In this document: positions 1 through 12,203 of the stretch, piece by piece
Layout: each line of letters starts with the position of its first letter
Numbering within the stretch: position 1 is the first letter of the stretch
DNA from: Oxytricha trifallax
Lineage: Eukaryota; Ciliophora; Spirotrichea; Sporadotrichida; Oxytrichidae
Direction: 5' to 3'
Assembly (NCBI GenBank): GCA_000711775.1
Contig: ARYC01000048.1
Span: forward strand, 124,001-188,000
Length of the DNA: 64,000 nucleotides
Position numbers and translations under genes: made by a program
The notes under the pieces: model-generated
The model's database searches: none
Seen by the model: the letters and a program-made list of their open reading frames with translations, nothing else
Told to the model about the DNA's origin: nothing

Positions 1-3000
1 TATGCTCCTTAAGTTTACATGTCTATCGGCCTTCGAATTATTTGCAGACCTGAAAGCTATATTTACAGAAGGAATTTGTATTATCATGAAATAATTATAT
101 TCAGAGGGATTTATATAAATAGCTTTTAATCCAATGATTTAGAATAGATTTCAATTAAAAACAATTTGAATTTATCATGAGCTTAAAATACAAGGTAGGT
201 TGTTATTTAAATAATTATAGCTGTTAAATAGCTTTATTTTCATTATTTATTAAATATGATTATCAACTGATTAAACATGACTAAAGTATCTTTTATGATT
301 AAAACAAAATTGAATCTAAGAGAACTAATTTTTGATTTTAATAACATCATTATTCAGAGGATAATAATACTGATTAGTCTCAGGCATCAATTTATTTCTT
401 ATTTATTAAATTAATGATAGTTTTTTGTAACTGTGATCTTTAAAATCAAAACAATTTACAATATTATAAAAACTTTCTCCTTTAAAATTAAAATTAGAGC
501 TTTTAATTTTACAAGCAAAAATCCAGTTATTGAAATTTATAGAATAGGAGATTCGTTTTTAAACTCAGTCATAATCGAAACGAAGCATAAATAATAGAAT
601 TTCGACAAAAATTTGATATGTTGACTCAAATTATTTTTTTAGTAATTTATAAGTTATTATATTATGGTTTTATATATAATATCTTATATCATTTTTCTTC
701 TTTATATCAATTATTATATAATGTATTTGATTTATATTAAAATTTATTTAAATAATTAATTAAAAGGCATAATGATAGATTTGATAGAATATCAAGTTTA
801 TTCATGTTAATTAAGAGGAGTTAATATATCAATAATTTTTATAAAAGTAACAAATAATAAAAGCTATAAACATATTATAATTCTATTTTTGATTAAAATT
901 GCTTTTTTAATAATTAAAATAAACCACGTATTCTTTTGAAAACAAAGTTTAATTTCATTATTTAAAATATTATGTATGAATAATTTTAAATCTATATTAA
1001 TTCAAGCTACTCATTTATTGAATACCTTCTTTCTTCTTATTTCATAAAATAGACATCCATAACGATTTAATAATTCTAAATTAAACAATATCATTTATTT
1101 ACCTAATATATAATATTTATTTTTATAAAAAAAACTATAATGTTTAAGAAAGCTATATTTTACCGCTTTAATAACTTATAATAGATTAAGTTTGTCATCT
1201 TTTTCGTTGATTATTGAAATATGTTGAAAACAATATATTTATCGAATATGTTTAATGTTAATTTCTTCAGTTAAAAGAACTTTGTAGTGTTTCACAACTA
1301 CAGGTAGTCAGCGGTAAAGATAGTATTGCTTACTTGATCTAATACTTGTGGATATGAAGTATTCTATGAACCCCGATAACTCAAAGCAATATTTTCCAGA
1401 TTAGTTTATTAAAATATTATATAAGTTTAATTTTTATTTATTGCTTGGCTTATTACCATCAATCTGTCAATTATTTATTTTGATTGAAATTATAAAGTAG
1501 TCTGTAGCAGTTTAAATACTTAATTTAGAATATAATTGGTCTTGTGATTTAATTTATTTATCGAAATCAATCTTTGGTTATTCACTTTGAATGTAAAGAC
1601 TAATTTGACTTGATATTGCTATTATTACTAAAATTAGCAGAAACTTGATGGCATACTGTTTTAAAATCTTAATTTTTTGTTAAAAGTGGTGTAATCTTAA
1701 AAATGATAAAGCTGCTAATAAATATTATGAACACTGACACTTTAAGTATAAGTTATATACTATAATTAAACAATTAAATTCATATAGTAAAAGAATTTTA
1801 TTTAAATTAATGATTGGACAATAAAAAGTTTCAAATATATCCTTCAAAGATTAATGCTTATTAATATTCTTAACTTAAACTAGTTATATTAGTATTGTTA
1901 CTATTACACTGAAATTGAAAATAAACATATTTAAAATTTTATTGTTCAAAAAATACAATGAATTGTAAATTTAATGCTACATCATTATTCTTTGATTTAA
2001 TAATATTTTTTACTTGATAAAACTCAAAGCTTTTGTTGATGAAGTCCGTTAAATTTTATTTATAATTAATAGAACATATTTGAATTCGACATAATGCAAG
2101 AGAAATTTCAATTCAATTGAGGTAACTCCAAAAAAAAATATTTAATTAAATTAATGGAATAATTTACGATGTTACTACTCTGATAAAAATTATGATTGTG
2201 TCCTAATTATCTAAAAATCTAAGTCATTATCATAATGTTCATAATTTTTTGAATGAACTTAAATTGATAGAAAGAAATAAGAAAGGTTAAAATACTTCTA
2301 CCTAAGGAAATTCATAAATTAATATTTGAAAATTAGACGATACTCAATCATTAAAAAATTAAGTGTCATTGATTAAATTATAAAATCAAATAATAATGAA
2401 TGGATCTGAGAATTTGATATTTTAAAATGAGAATAGTTTATCATAAGGTAATAAAAATGTTGGTACCAAAGTAGGTAATCTATATATTAATTTTTACAAT
2501 AAAACATAATCACTTTTTATTTATATAGAGGATTTAATTTTATAGCAAAAAAGATTTACATTAATATGGTTGTTATAAGTAATAAGTTAGAATTACGAAG
2601 GTAATTAAATGCATATGTATAAATATTTAGAAAAATCTGATTATTATCGAGAACTAAGTGATTTAAATTATTCATAAAATAAAAATATACATCATTTTAC
2701 ACAGAATAACTTGCTACAATGAAAATATGAGAAATGTATTAATTATATATTTGTTTGCAATTAACAATACAGCAGCAACTTAAAAGTAATACTCCTATCA
2801 TAAGGACTCAATTATATCAGAAAAATCTTAACTACTATTATATCAGAGTAGTTGTGCTTTGAATAAGAAACTGAAACTATACAGATTTAACTTACACAAT
2901 AATTATATTATGCTTTATATACTTAAATGTAACAATTAAATGATTTGATTTAGAAAATGCTATATTAAAAATCATATTTCAAAACATTTTTTAACAATTA

Positions 3001-3040
3001 AATCAAAATCTATTTATGCATTAAAGGATATTTTAACAGT
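1..3040. other. AT-rich germline spacer, no gene seen
   Basis: Very AT-rich DNA with dense stops in all frames even when TAA and TAG are read as glutamine. I see no RNA gene, no long inverted repeat and no domain motif. It could be intergenic germline DNA or eliminated sequence. Confidence 0.5.
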
Positions 3041-3049
3041 TACAGAGGA

Positions 3050-4065
3050 ATACTAACCGAGAAATCCTCAAATGACAGTTTGAGGATTCTACCAACTACT
3101 TCTGAATTTTCGCCATTAAATTGTATGTTAAAGTTATTAGATTTTGAATTAACCCAAGTTAGTCTCTTTAGCAAGTTACATAAAACTTTATTATACTTGT
3201 CAAACAAGCTCCATCTTCTGCTTTGAAACTGAATCAGTCCCTAAGTTGTAGATTTCTCTGTCAACTCTTGAGAGAAAATTACTTTTGTACTCATTCTTAA
3301 CTAAATACATATACTTAATTTATTGTTTACTTTTATATTATTTGTATTCTTATCTATAGGAGTAGCATCGACTCATTCAATATTTCATACAATATTCATA
3401 AATCTAGCATTCCCTTTTATATACTATCTATTCTTGCTGATAACGTAATTGAATTTAGGATTAATTGACCTATTATTTTTTATGTATATCATACAATATA
3501 TTTATAGATATTATTTGTTTTATGCTATCAATCTCTATATTAATTATTATCATTTCAACTATTTTATTTATAGAAAGTATTCGAGTTATTATGTATCACA
3601 ATATGGTCTTTTAATCCTCACTTTTACCTCTTCTTCTACTATAATTTTATTTAAAATTGCTGAATTATATTATATATTCCTAATTAGTAGCTTTCCTTTT
3701 AGTAACAACAACTAGTCAATAAAAAATCATAGTGTAACAGTGCTTGCTTTCAATATAAAATTCATTGAAGATATCAAAATCCTTTAGTAGGCGATTTTAG
3801 AGCATTTCACGCCAATCTTATCTAAATCCAGTTGTATATTAAAAGAATACTTAGTTGTTGAGGAAGATTGCCTTTAAACATAACTACATAGCCACTATCG
3901 AAATCATTCGAGAGTTCAATTGTATTCTTGATATTGATTGGCAGTAAATGCATAAGTCTCTACATTGAGTATGGCTAACTCATTCGGCAATAACTGTATT
4001 TCATTGTGTTCTCTGTAATGGATCTGTACCTTTCTCTCCGCTAACTTCTCCTGATTACCTGTTTT
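3050..4065 (-). other. Coding-like patches on the minus strand, possible MDSs of an unknown gene
   Basis: Three patches (about 4,065-3,790, 3,715-3,550 and 3,300-3,050) are less AT-rich than their surroundings and read openly on the minus strand in the ciliate code. They are in different frames and separated by AT-rich spacers, as expected for MDS pieces. Short stretches such as LAERKVQIHYREHNEIQLL and VVGRILKLSFEDFSV look protein-like, but I recognise no family. The 88-codon plus-strand frame from 3,449 overlaps them and is probably a shadow. They could also be an old pseudogene. Confidence 0.3.
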
Positions 4066-4079
4066 GAAATATGTTATGT

Positions 4080-5300
4080 TTAAATATATTTATAATTATT
4101 AACTAAAAATATTATAATCTATTATTATCAAGATTTTTCAATTAATTTAACTGTGATTTGATAAATAAAATAAAAATATTTAAAAAATAGTACTAATTTG
4201 ATAGATCATTGAAAGCAAGGCACTAATAAACTGTATAGTATTCTTACAATAATAACAAGCTATATAATCATAAATATCTAATTTTTAATAGGCATTGTTA
4301 TTGATTTTCATTTTATTGTTATTTTAAATACATTATATCACTGAAAATAATTAATTGATAATTTATTTTAAATTCAATATATTTTTCTTAAATCGAATTT
4401 TCTCCAATTATATAATAAAGTTAGAATATATGTTCTGATACTTTGCTATTAATCTGTAAAAGAAATTTCAATAAATATGCAATTTTACAATATATTAATA
4501 AAGTTTCTAAATTTATATTTTAGTGCCGTCCCTCATTATATATTTAAAAATCAAGGAATTTGCCATTAAAAGCTCAATTCTTTTTTCTCATAATAGCTAA
4601 TTACAAAAACACAATTTAATGAGTTATTGTATTCACAAATATAAGGTAAATAAATTAAAATTAGCTATCAATTTTATTTAAAAATCTGATTTGTAAAAAA
4701 TTACAAAATATAGTATTTATTATTCCCAAATATTATTAATTAATATTCTTTTGTTATGAACAAATTTTAAATATTTATAAGTTAAAAGAAAAGAATTAAT
4801 ACTGAATTTATATAATTATAAATTCTTAAATTCTTATCCGAAGGAAAATGTATTAAGATATATGAAAACAAATTTAAATAAAATTGTCTTTTATGATCTT
4901 GAGTTTATGAAAAAAACATGTTTAAAAAATTATTAAATAAAAAGAGGTATTCAATATAAAATTACAGCTAAATATCCACTTTTTAATTGTATTAATCTAA
5001 ATTTTTTAGGAGTACCATGAATTAATTTAAAGCAGAAGTAATTAAAAGTAAAGAAATTGTTTTTTTTCTTCTAATTCTATTAATAAATTCTCATAATTAT
5101 AAATACTGTAAATTTATAATTCATCATTTTTGTTTAAGTATTGTTGATATGTGAATATTTAAATATAATTATATAACTGTAAGCAAAATTACTGCTACTA
5201 AAATCAAATGGGTCTAATCATAAATATGTTAAAAATAATTATCACCAAATTATATAAATTTTACATTGAGCAGCTTAATGATTTATTAGTTTTAATATAT
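4080..5300. other. AT-rich spacer, nothing recognised
   Basis: No frame longer than a few dozen codons, no motif and no repeat found by eye. Confidence 0.5.
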
Positions 5301-5314
5301 TAAGGTGAAACAGA

Positions 5315-5880
5315 ATGCAGAAGAAATCTGTGTTTTTGATAATCATTTTAGCTATAAAATTATTAATGAATGTTAAAATTAAGCACGTTATCACAGATGG
5401 CTTCACAATATTCAATCACACATTATGCATTCAAGAAAATACACAACATAGCCCAAACTGGTTATTATGGATGAAATCAATAGAGGCATACTTTTGACTG
5501 GGAAAAGATATACGGCTCAATGAGATTTTTCGAAAGCCAGGGTATTTAGAGGAATATCATAAATAAAGACCTAATATAAATATTATAATAAATTTTAATG
5601 TAGCTAGGTGACATCAATATCAAATGAGTTGCCTTTCGGGAGTTTGAATTAGTTTGATAGAAAGTCATTCGAGACTAGAATGCTAAAGGCAGGGTTCCGA
5701 GCAAGATGCAGAGGCAAGATTAAAAGCATCTTATCAATTAGACTGAGCTAGCAGTGTACAAAAATCAAGGACTGAAGTAAGATATGGACTCAGAGTTGAT
5801 AGTGGAGAACTGACAATCATAGATGATGTTGTAGAAGAGCAATAATATTCAAATATTGATCAATTCAGATGATAAAGAGT
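5315..5880 (+). other. Coding-like plus-strand patches of unknown identity
   Basis: Two patches of lower AT content (5,390-5,570 and 5,650-5,880) read openly on the plus strand in pieces. The second includes the run EVRYGLRVDSGELTIIDDVV followed by VEEQQYSNIDQF and a TGA near 5,870. In that frame one further TGA lies near 5,745, so this is either an MDS with a small IES still in place or a decaying pseudogene. I do not recognise the protein. Confidence 0.3.
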
Positions 5881-6137
5881 GCATATAAGTTCAATTGTCA
5901 TTAGTGGCTCTTGTGTACTTGCTATAAATGATTACTAATAAAATAAATTATTGATAAATCCTTCAAACTTTACCATAGATAATTTATATTATTTTGTCAT
6001 AATAATTTTTAATCAGTAAAATTAGAATATCTCCCAAGAATTAGATAAGAATCTATATTATTTATATATTAATAAATTATTTTATCCACAATTCATCCAT
6101 TATAGTTATATATTATATGGGATGTAGAGTAGTATAA

Positions 6138-6914
6138 GATGTGAAAATAATGAATAAAAACAAATTATGTTATGAAAAAACTTTTTTTTCAACATTAAGT
6201 TTTTAATTTAAAATGAGATAATTTCAAAAGTCAAATATAATCTTTATTTTATAACTATAAAATATTATAGTAACTCAATAATTTTAATTACATATAGAAG
6301 ACAATAACTGTATACACTTATAAGTTACATCAACAAAGGCTATATTGGTCACTAGCTTTACTGACATTTCTGTATGCTGCTTTACCTGATTTAATATCAA
6401 CTATTGTACCAGTCTTCTCATTGAAGTCCTTTGCAAGTTGAGTCATCTCCTTCTCTAATTTAACCTTTTGGTCAGTCTTTGCTCAATCTAGAAATCTTCT
6501 CGTACTTTTTTTCTTCTTCGTCATCTATCTCAAATAATCGAAATCTGCGATGGCGCTAGCTTGTTTATTTTCAGATAGACAATCATGAGCAGCAGCAGTC
6601 TGTATAACTGAAACAACTCTCAAGTGATTTCTTGAAGCACATCGTAGGAGATGTCGTTGTTATCTTGCTTTGCTTTTTTTTATTCTTGGGCCTTGCCTTG
6701 ACTTCGTTCCATTCCATTTATTAATTTCGTTAATTTCGTGATTTATTATTAAAATTAATTAGTTACTAATGCATTATAGTTAAAATAATAAAGAATACAT
6801 TTGACTTTTGAAATTATCTCATTTAACCTTATTGTTTGATACTATAATTAATGTTGTTTAAAAAAATTGAAAGTCATTTTCATAACATAATTTGAATTAA
6901 TAATTATTTTCACA
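6138..6914. mobile_element. Short inverted-repeat element carrying a minus-strand frame
   Basis: The arms at about 6,138-6,270 and 6,780-6,914 are imperfect inverted copies; both contain a motif reading ATGAGATAATTTCAAAAGTC in one orientation and a TGTGAAAATAA-like outer end. The interior is less AT-rich and holds a minus-strand frame starting near 6,715 (MEWNEVKARPKNKKKQSK) and ending near 6,330, with frame changes on the way. I see no transposase motif. It abuts the minus-strand reading frames to its right. No clear target duplication was found. Confidence 0.5.
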
Positions 6915-8035
6915 AATTAAACCACACTCTAACCCATATAATAAAACTCCAATGCTATTATTTATAATTTTTTGTAGACGATAAAAATTAATCAAAAGCA
7001 ATAACTTAAAACTTAATATCATATAAATCACTTCAAAAATTTGCATATCTCTCTCAGAGTCTTTAGCTGCTCTTGCCTCTACCTGTCCAGGTCCTTGATT
7101 TCTTCGCATTCTACATCCTTTGGTCTAAATTTCGATGCTTCCTTCATCAGTTAATCTACTGTGTCCTAGGTGAGGGTGGCTTTGAATCTCTGCAGAAACT
7201 GAGGGAGGCGATGTTGGAGCTCTAAATGAGCATGGCCAGGTCTTCGTTCTCTTCTTTGCCTTTCCTTGCTTTCTAACAGAGGGGCTCTGGCCTCTATCAG
7301 CAGCTCGGTTCATGATGTTGTCTATGGTCTCATTATTCTTGATTGAATCTTATTTAGTGGGAGGCAATCAGAATGTCAAGCTTAGGATAACTTCACATTT
7401 GGATTTTCTAATCGTTGAATTTTACTCAGAGCTTGTCGCAGGTGAATTCGAAGGTTTTTGGCAAGCTACCATAGTCGTATCGTGCCTTGCTCGAGAGAGC
7501 ACAGCCTGAGCTAGTGTCAACTAGTCAAAGAATATTAGAGGTTGACTTTTCCTCATGACGACAGGCAGTTGGAATATTAGAAATCACTCGACCCTCAGAA
7601 TTCTCATAAGTTGGCTCCATGCAGTGAAAAGAATGTTGTATCCGTATTACTTTAGGACCTTGTAGAGTGCTTCCTCCAAACAGACCAATTTGACTGCTAT
7701 AGATTAGGGTGTCTAGAATTCTGATTTAGAAGGGTTTATGCTTATATTACTTTAGCACAAATTACGCTAAGGAGCAAGAATGAAGATTGGTGTTGGCAAA
7801 TCTTTAATTTTGAGATTTCATAAATTTTATAAAAATTGAAATAAATTTTATTGATTTTTTGCAAATCTCAATGTTACGTTTAAACCATTTCCCGTGCGAT
7901 TCAGAGCTACTTATTGAAGACATAAATTTTATTTTCAATTTAGATAGATAGATTGATAATAACTTAAGGTAAAATAAATACAGAATTAATAAACACTGCT
8001 TTATAAATAGCGAAATGTAATTCTTTACCATTCAA
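6897..8035 (-). CDS. Unknown minus-strand frame, probably part of a retroelement block
   Basis: Reading TAG and TAA as glutamine joins short frames into one long minus-strand frame: about 7,800 down to 7,313, then MNRAADRGQSPSVRKQGK onward through a TAG at about 7,122 to a TGA at 6,897. The middle is rich in S, P, Q, K and R with no membrane segment, and I recognise no domain. The C-terminal 50 codons are AT-rich and run into the inverted-repeat element on the left, so the natural end may be missing. It follows the protease-like and RT frames in the same orientation and may be a late ORF of the same element or part of a second one. Confidence 0.4.
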
Positions 8036-9735
8036 TTTTACTTTTTCTGCTGCTCCTCTCCTTCTTCCTTATTCAGACATTTCTGATTAATCCTCTCTAC
8101 AGTTCTTGTACCATCTTAAATCATTCCCTTCTGGTCAACTGCCTCTTATTCTGCTGTGCACCCTGAATTCTTAGGTTTATCTCTAGTCTGAGTTTAGATT
8201 AATTTGGGTTTACCAACTGCTCCAATTATATTCTCAGTTTTCTCTTTGTCTATCTCTGTATGCGGGAAAGGGTATTATTCCACTTCTGCTCCTTACTCAA
8301 TTCTTTCACAGAATCTCCCTTCTCGCTCTTCTTGGACTATTTCCATATACATTTTAGATCCGTTCTTCAGAACTAGTTTGTCCCACACGTCAATCTGAGA
8401 GTCCATGTTTGTGTTCTAAGTTCCACTCTCTTCAACCTCTGCCTACCATAGCATTTTGTTTTTTATCTCCCTGATTATCTCCACCGTCTTCTCTTCTACC
8501 GTAATCCCTGACTTGCCAATCTCCAGTTTCATTAATCATACCTCATGGTTGAACATTAGGTAGTATCTCTACATGCTCATCCAATCCTTAGCAAAAATCT
8601 GAAAGATAGGTTCACCCACTAGTCCTAGTGCTAGGTGGTTAGTAATGAAAATTGCCATAACACCGCAATCCTCTGGATCTCCAACTTAGTTTGTCTCTTA
8701 TTTCACGACAATCTTGTCTGTTTTGTAGTTCTTCCCCATAATCTCTAGTATGATCGAGTTGATCTGAGTTTAGTACTTTTGAATAAGAGCCAAGCTTCCA
8801 ACTTTCTTTCTTGAATCGAAAACTTTTATGATTCCGGACTCTTTTGATGCTCTCACAATTACCCAATTTATTCATCCCTTAATGCTCCTTTGGCAACTTA
8901 CTGGAATTACGATGCTTTTTATTTATTATTCCTCTCTCAAGAACTTGCCTTTTTCTAATTTCCAGTTTGTTGATCCAATGGTTTTTTCTTTTTTTTCCTG
9001 CTTTAACAACTCCTTTGTCATTCAGGACCATTGGTGGGAGTATCATATGTGAAGTTTTTTATTCACTGAATTAGGCTACCTAAATTTAGCTTAAGCATAC
9101 TTTCATAGTGTTTTCTTAAATTTGCCTTCCTCGAATCATGTCCTCATGTTACCACTCTTCATTAATTTCTCTCCAGTGGTTTTCTTGTCTCTCTGATCAT
9201 AAGTCCCATTCTCTGTTCCCTCTTCCTCTTGCCTACTACTAAGGCTTTTTCAATATTGTTTCTGGTGATAAGGCAGCAAACTATGGTAGCCATCCTCGTA
9301 ATTTGGGGGACCCAATCTTTTTTAGTGTGAATGATCTTGTCAAATCCTTAGCAGGTCACTTCTGTTAGGTCGATTAGATTCTTTAGCTTCATCTAATATG
9401 CTTGCATACACTCAGATCCGTCTTCATGTATGTCGAACCTGGTTCTTTGAGCTATTTTTTCATTTATCTTCTTCGTGGGATTTGATTGCCCAATCTTCAG
9501 TCTACTCTGAAAGCCCATTTGTTTGTTTAGCGGAGTTTACTATGCTTATCTTCTCTCAATCCCAGAACTTCCTGGTCCTTGCTTCTGTCCCTGTGTTCAT
9601 ATCTGACTTCATTTACCGTCTACCAGAATCGTGTTTTCTGGTCAATGTTATCATCCCTGAAATTCCTCTTCCTGTTGTCTTGACTTTGGTATAGTTTGCT
9701 TTTGTAATGCTATTAGTTCTTGTACTCTTCCATCT
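8035..9735 (-). pseudogene. Broken minus-strand gene with a Ulp1-like (C48) cysteine protease segment
   Basis: A start at about 9,735 (MEEYKNQQHYKSK) follows an A-rich leader and opens a purine-rich, charged reading region. Between 8,871 and 8,536 one open stretch carries the order of motifs typical of Ulp1/SENP peptidases: NWVIV, then KVFDSRKKV, then a spacer and GDPEDCGVMAIFITNHL. The DCG fits the catalytic cysteine loop and VFDS is the usual strand after the catalytic-histidine strand. The usual His-Trp pair reads Asn-Trp here. Downstream (about 8,530-8,035) is a further open, Glu/Lys/Gln-rich region. The whole is interrupted several times and is not functional as read. Parent element uncertain: a LINE with a protease ORF is possible, since it lies directly downstream of the RT on the same strand, but another mobile element is not excluded. 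Confidence 0.5.
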
Positions 9736-9779
9736 TGTTATCTCTTTTTTTTAAATCGATTATTAAATTCTCTCTTTTT

Positions 9780-12200
9780 TTTATTTAATTAATTAATTCT
9801 GAATTTTAATAATAATTCTCTCTACATTCTGATATTTATACATCACGTTTGCTAATTCACATTTTGGATGATCAAATTTCTCATTTCAAGTTTCCATTTA
9901 AGTCTTCTGCCTTAATCTGTTGTCTTTTGACATAAGTTACTTTAAAGATTTTTTAATCTTTTAGAAGTATCCTCTTTTCTCAAGTCCCCTTATTCATTCG
10001 TCTAGCCAGACCATGTTTGCAATATTTTATATTTGTGTCTTGAAGTTTAGATCTATTAATCTATAGTCTCTTAAAACTTTGTTGTATCTCGTTGGATCCC
10101 CAGCTTCATTCATTAAATTGCAATTCTTTATGACAATAGTGGCTCATTCAGTAGCTTACAATCATCCTTCTTTAGTTTATTGCCATCATTGTGTCCATCA
10201 CATTTTTTGTTATGAATAGTTTTTTTCTTTTCCTAAAGTTAGTTTTTGGTTTCTTTAGGCTTTAAATATTTTTCTATGCTGTTTTTACCTTTTTGATGCA
10301 CTTCAGAACTAGTAATTCAATTATTTCTTTAGTTTCACTCTCTTTGAGTTGTGTTATGCTGCGAAGTAGTCTATTGGGAATATCCCTGGGGGTTTTGAAT
10401 GCTATTCTTTTCAGTTATGCCTCTATTTTATCTATCTCCTCCAGCTTTACATAGCCCGTAGCCACCAATGGTGTATATTTGTATATTATAAGTGATCTAA
10501 TTTAGGCGGCCATGATTGTTTCGCAAATCGTTGCATTGTTTGATCTTGTGAGGCTTTGGTCAAAGTAAGTTTACTTTTTAATTTCATCCCACGTGCCTTT
10601 CAATAGGGTTTTTGAGTCTAAATAGATGTTCATCCTAAGATATTTAACTTGTCCTACTTTTGCAATTCCATTAATCGTGTCAATATCTTTGAATTCTTTA
10701 GAATCACTCATAAGCACAGTCATTTTTAGTTAAATTTCAGTTGTGGGTCATTTATATTTACTTGAAGCACTCTAGTATTTTAATAATTTGCTGTTTACCC
10801 TTTTACATTTATGAGAATATCATCCGTGAAAGCTAATAATTTACCTTATTAGATTAATGCTTTTAGGTCTTTTTGAGAGTAAATGGCGTCTTGTAGATAT
10901 ATATTGAAGAGCATAGGAGGCAGTCTACTTCCTTAGGTAACACCTTTCTTTGCTCTTATTTTCTCTCCCTCATACACTATCTTGTTGTCCCTGTTAAGTT
11001 CTTTTATCAATCTTACAAATTGTTTGTCTTATTCAGATTTGATGCTTTTCTATAAGATTTGTTGTAGTTCTTCATTCCAGACAGAGTCATATGCTTTTTA
11101 TAGGTCTATGAATATATATGCTTCTCTACTTTTACTCTTCCTCCTCGAATCTTTGATATGATAAAAAAGTCTGATAAGATTTAGGTAAGTGCTTTTGTTT
11201 TCTTTTAATCCGTTTTAATAGTTTCCCGCTTCAAGGAATTCACTCTTTTGTTCTTGTAGTTTTTAATTATCACTCTTTCTATTATTTTACTTTTTTAGTG
11301 TGAGTTTATCACTATAGGTCTTGTGTTGTTGATTTCAGGGTAATGATCCTCTTGGTTCTTGCCCAACAGGACTAGTCTTCTTTCTTTCAGATATTTGGGG
11401 AATTTCCCGCAGTTAATCCATTCCGCTACCTTCTTGCTAACTACCTTCTTGAGTTTATCTGACTTAGCTAGCATTTTTCCATCGAACCTGTCTTGTCCCA
11501 TTGCTTGATTGAAGTTGAATTCTGAAATACTTTGTAAAATCTCTGTGTCATTACAGAAGTCCAATGTAACTGGTACATTTATCATTGCTGTATCGCCTTT
11601 TTTTACCTATAATTGCTTCTCGTTTTGACTCCGGACATCCTTAAAAAGTTGGTTGTAGTGTTCTACTATTATTTTTATGGTTTGTTCTTCAGGCTACACC
11701 CTTTCGTCTCTCACTGTTAATCCTTTTATTGGTTGTGCTTACCTTATGTTTTTTGTTAATCTTTACTAGGTAGAAGAAACCTTTAAGGTCGTTTCTTCCC
11801 AAACAATGTTCCATATTTCTAATTGCTTATTTCAATTGTTCTTTGGCGTCCAAGTATGCGCTGTTGTTGCTTGATATGTTATTCTTAACAGCCTATTGCG
11901 GAGATTGTTGGTACAAATTCTTTGTTTTGATTTGTTTTTCTAATTTATCCTCAAAACATTTCTTATTGGTTATTCTAAGTCTTCTGCTTTTATTTCTTTG
12001 CCTTCTTCTATGAAAGTTTTCCAACATTACTTTCTAACGTCTGATATCCTTATTGCCTTTTTTCTATCCATCATCTTCAAACCGTTTTCGTGAAATTTCA
12101 TCTTTAGTTTTACTTGAAGTAATTTGTAGTCTGTTAATCTAAGTTGATCGAATTCCCATTAGATAGTCTCTACATTTGAGAAAATCTAATCTAGTTAATT
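9780..12200 (-). mobile_element. LINE (non-LTR) retrotransposon remnant, reverse transcriptase region
   Basis: Minus-strand frames give the RT core in order: a pre-RT region ending KERRLVLLGKNQEDHYPEIN plus NTRPIVIN (about 11,400-11,300), FIDLQKAYDSVW (about 11,110), KKGVTQGSRLPPMLFN (about 10,930) and the catalytic box as LAFTDDIL (about 10,825), a variant of YADD. The line upstream to 12,200 is basic and helical and resembles the linker between endonuclease and RT, but no apurinic-type endonuclease is present, so the copy is 5'-truncated, as is usual for LINEs. A few frame changes separate the RT blocks. It butts onto a TBE transposase at its high-coordinate side. TAA and TAG as glutamine is needed throughout, so the element evolved in or adapted to this host's code. 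Confidence 0.8.
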
Positions 12201-12203
12201 GCC

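Noticed and set aside
3449-3715. 88-codon plus-strand frame
   Set aside because: Low-complexity Tyr/Ile/Phe-rich translation of AT-rich DNA, antisense to better coding-like patches.
9398-9694. 98-codon plus-strand frame and neighbours at 8,204 and 8,828
   Set aside because: Antisense shadows of the minus-strand protease-like region.
6300-12200. Polinton or LTR retroelement for the minus-strand block
   Set aside because: No terminal repeats, integrase, capsid or polymerase B motif seen; the RT blocks fit a LINE. The protease segment alone is not enough to call a virus-like element.
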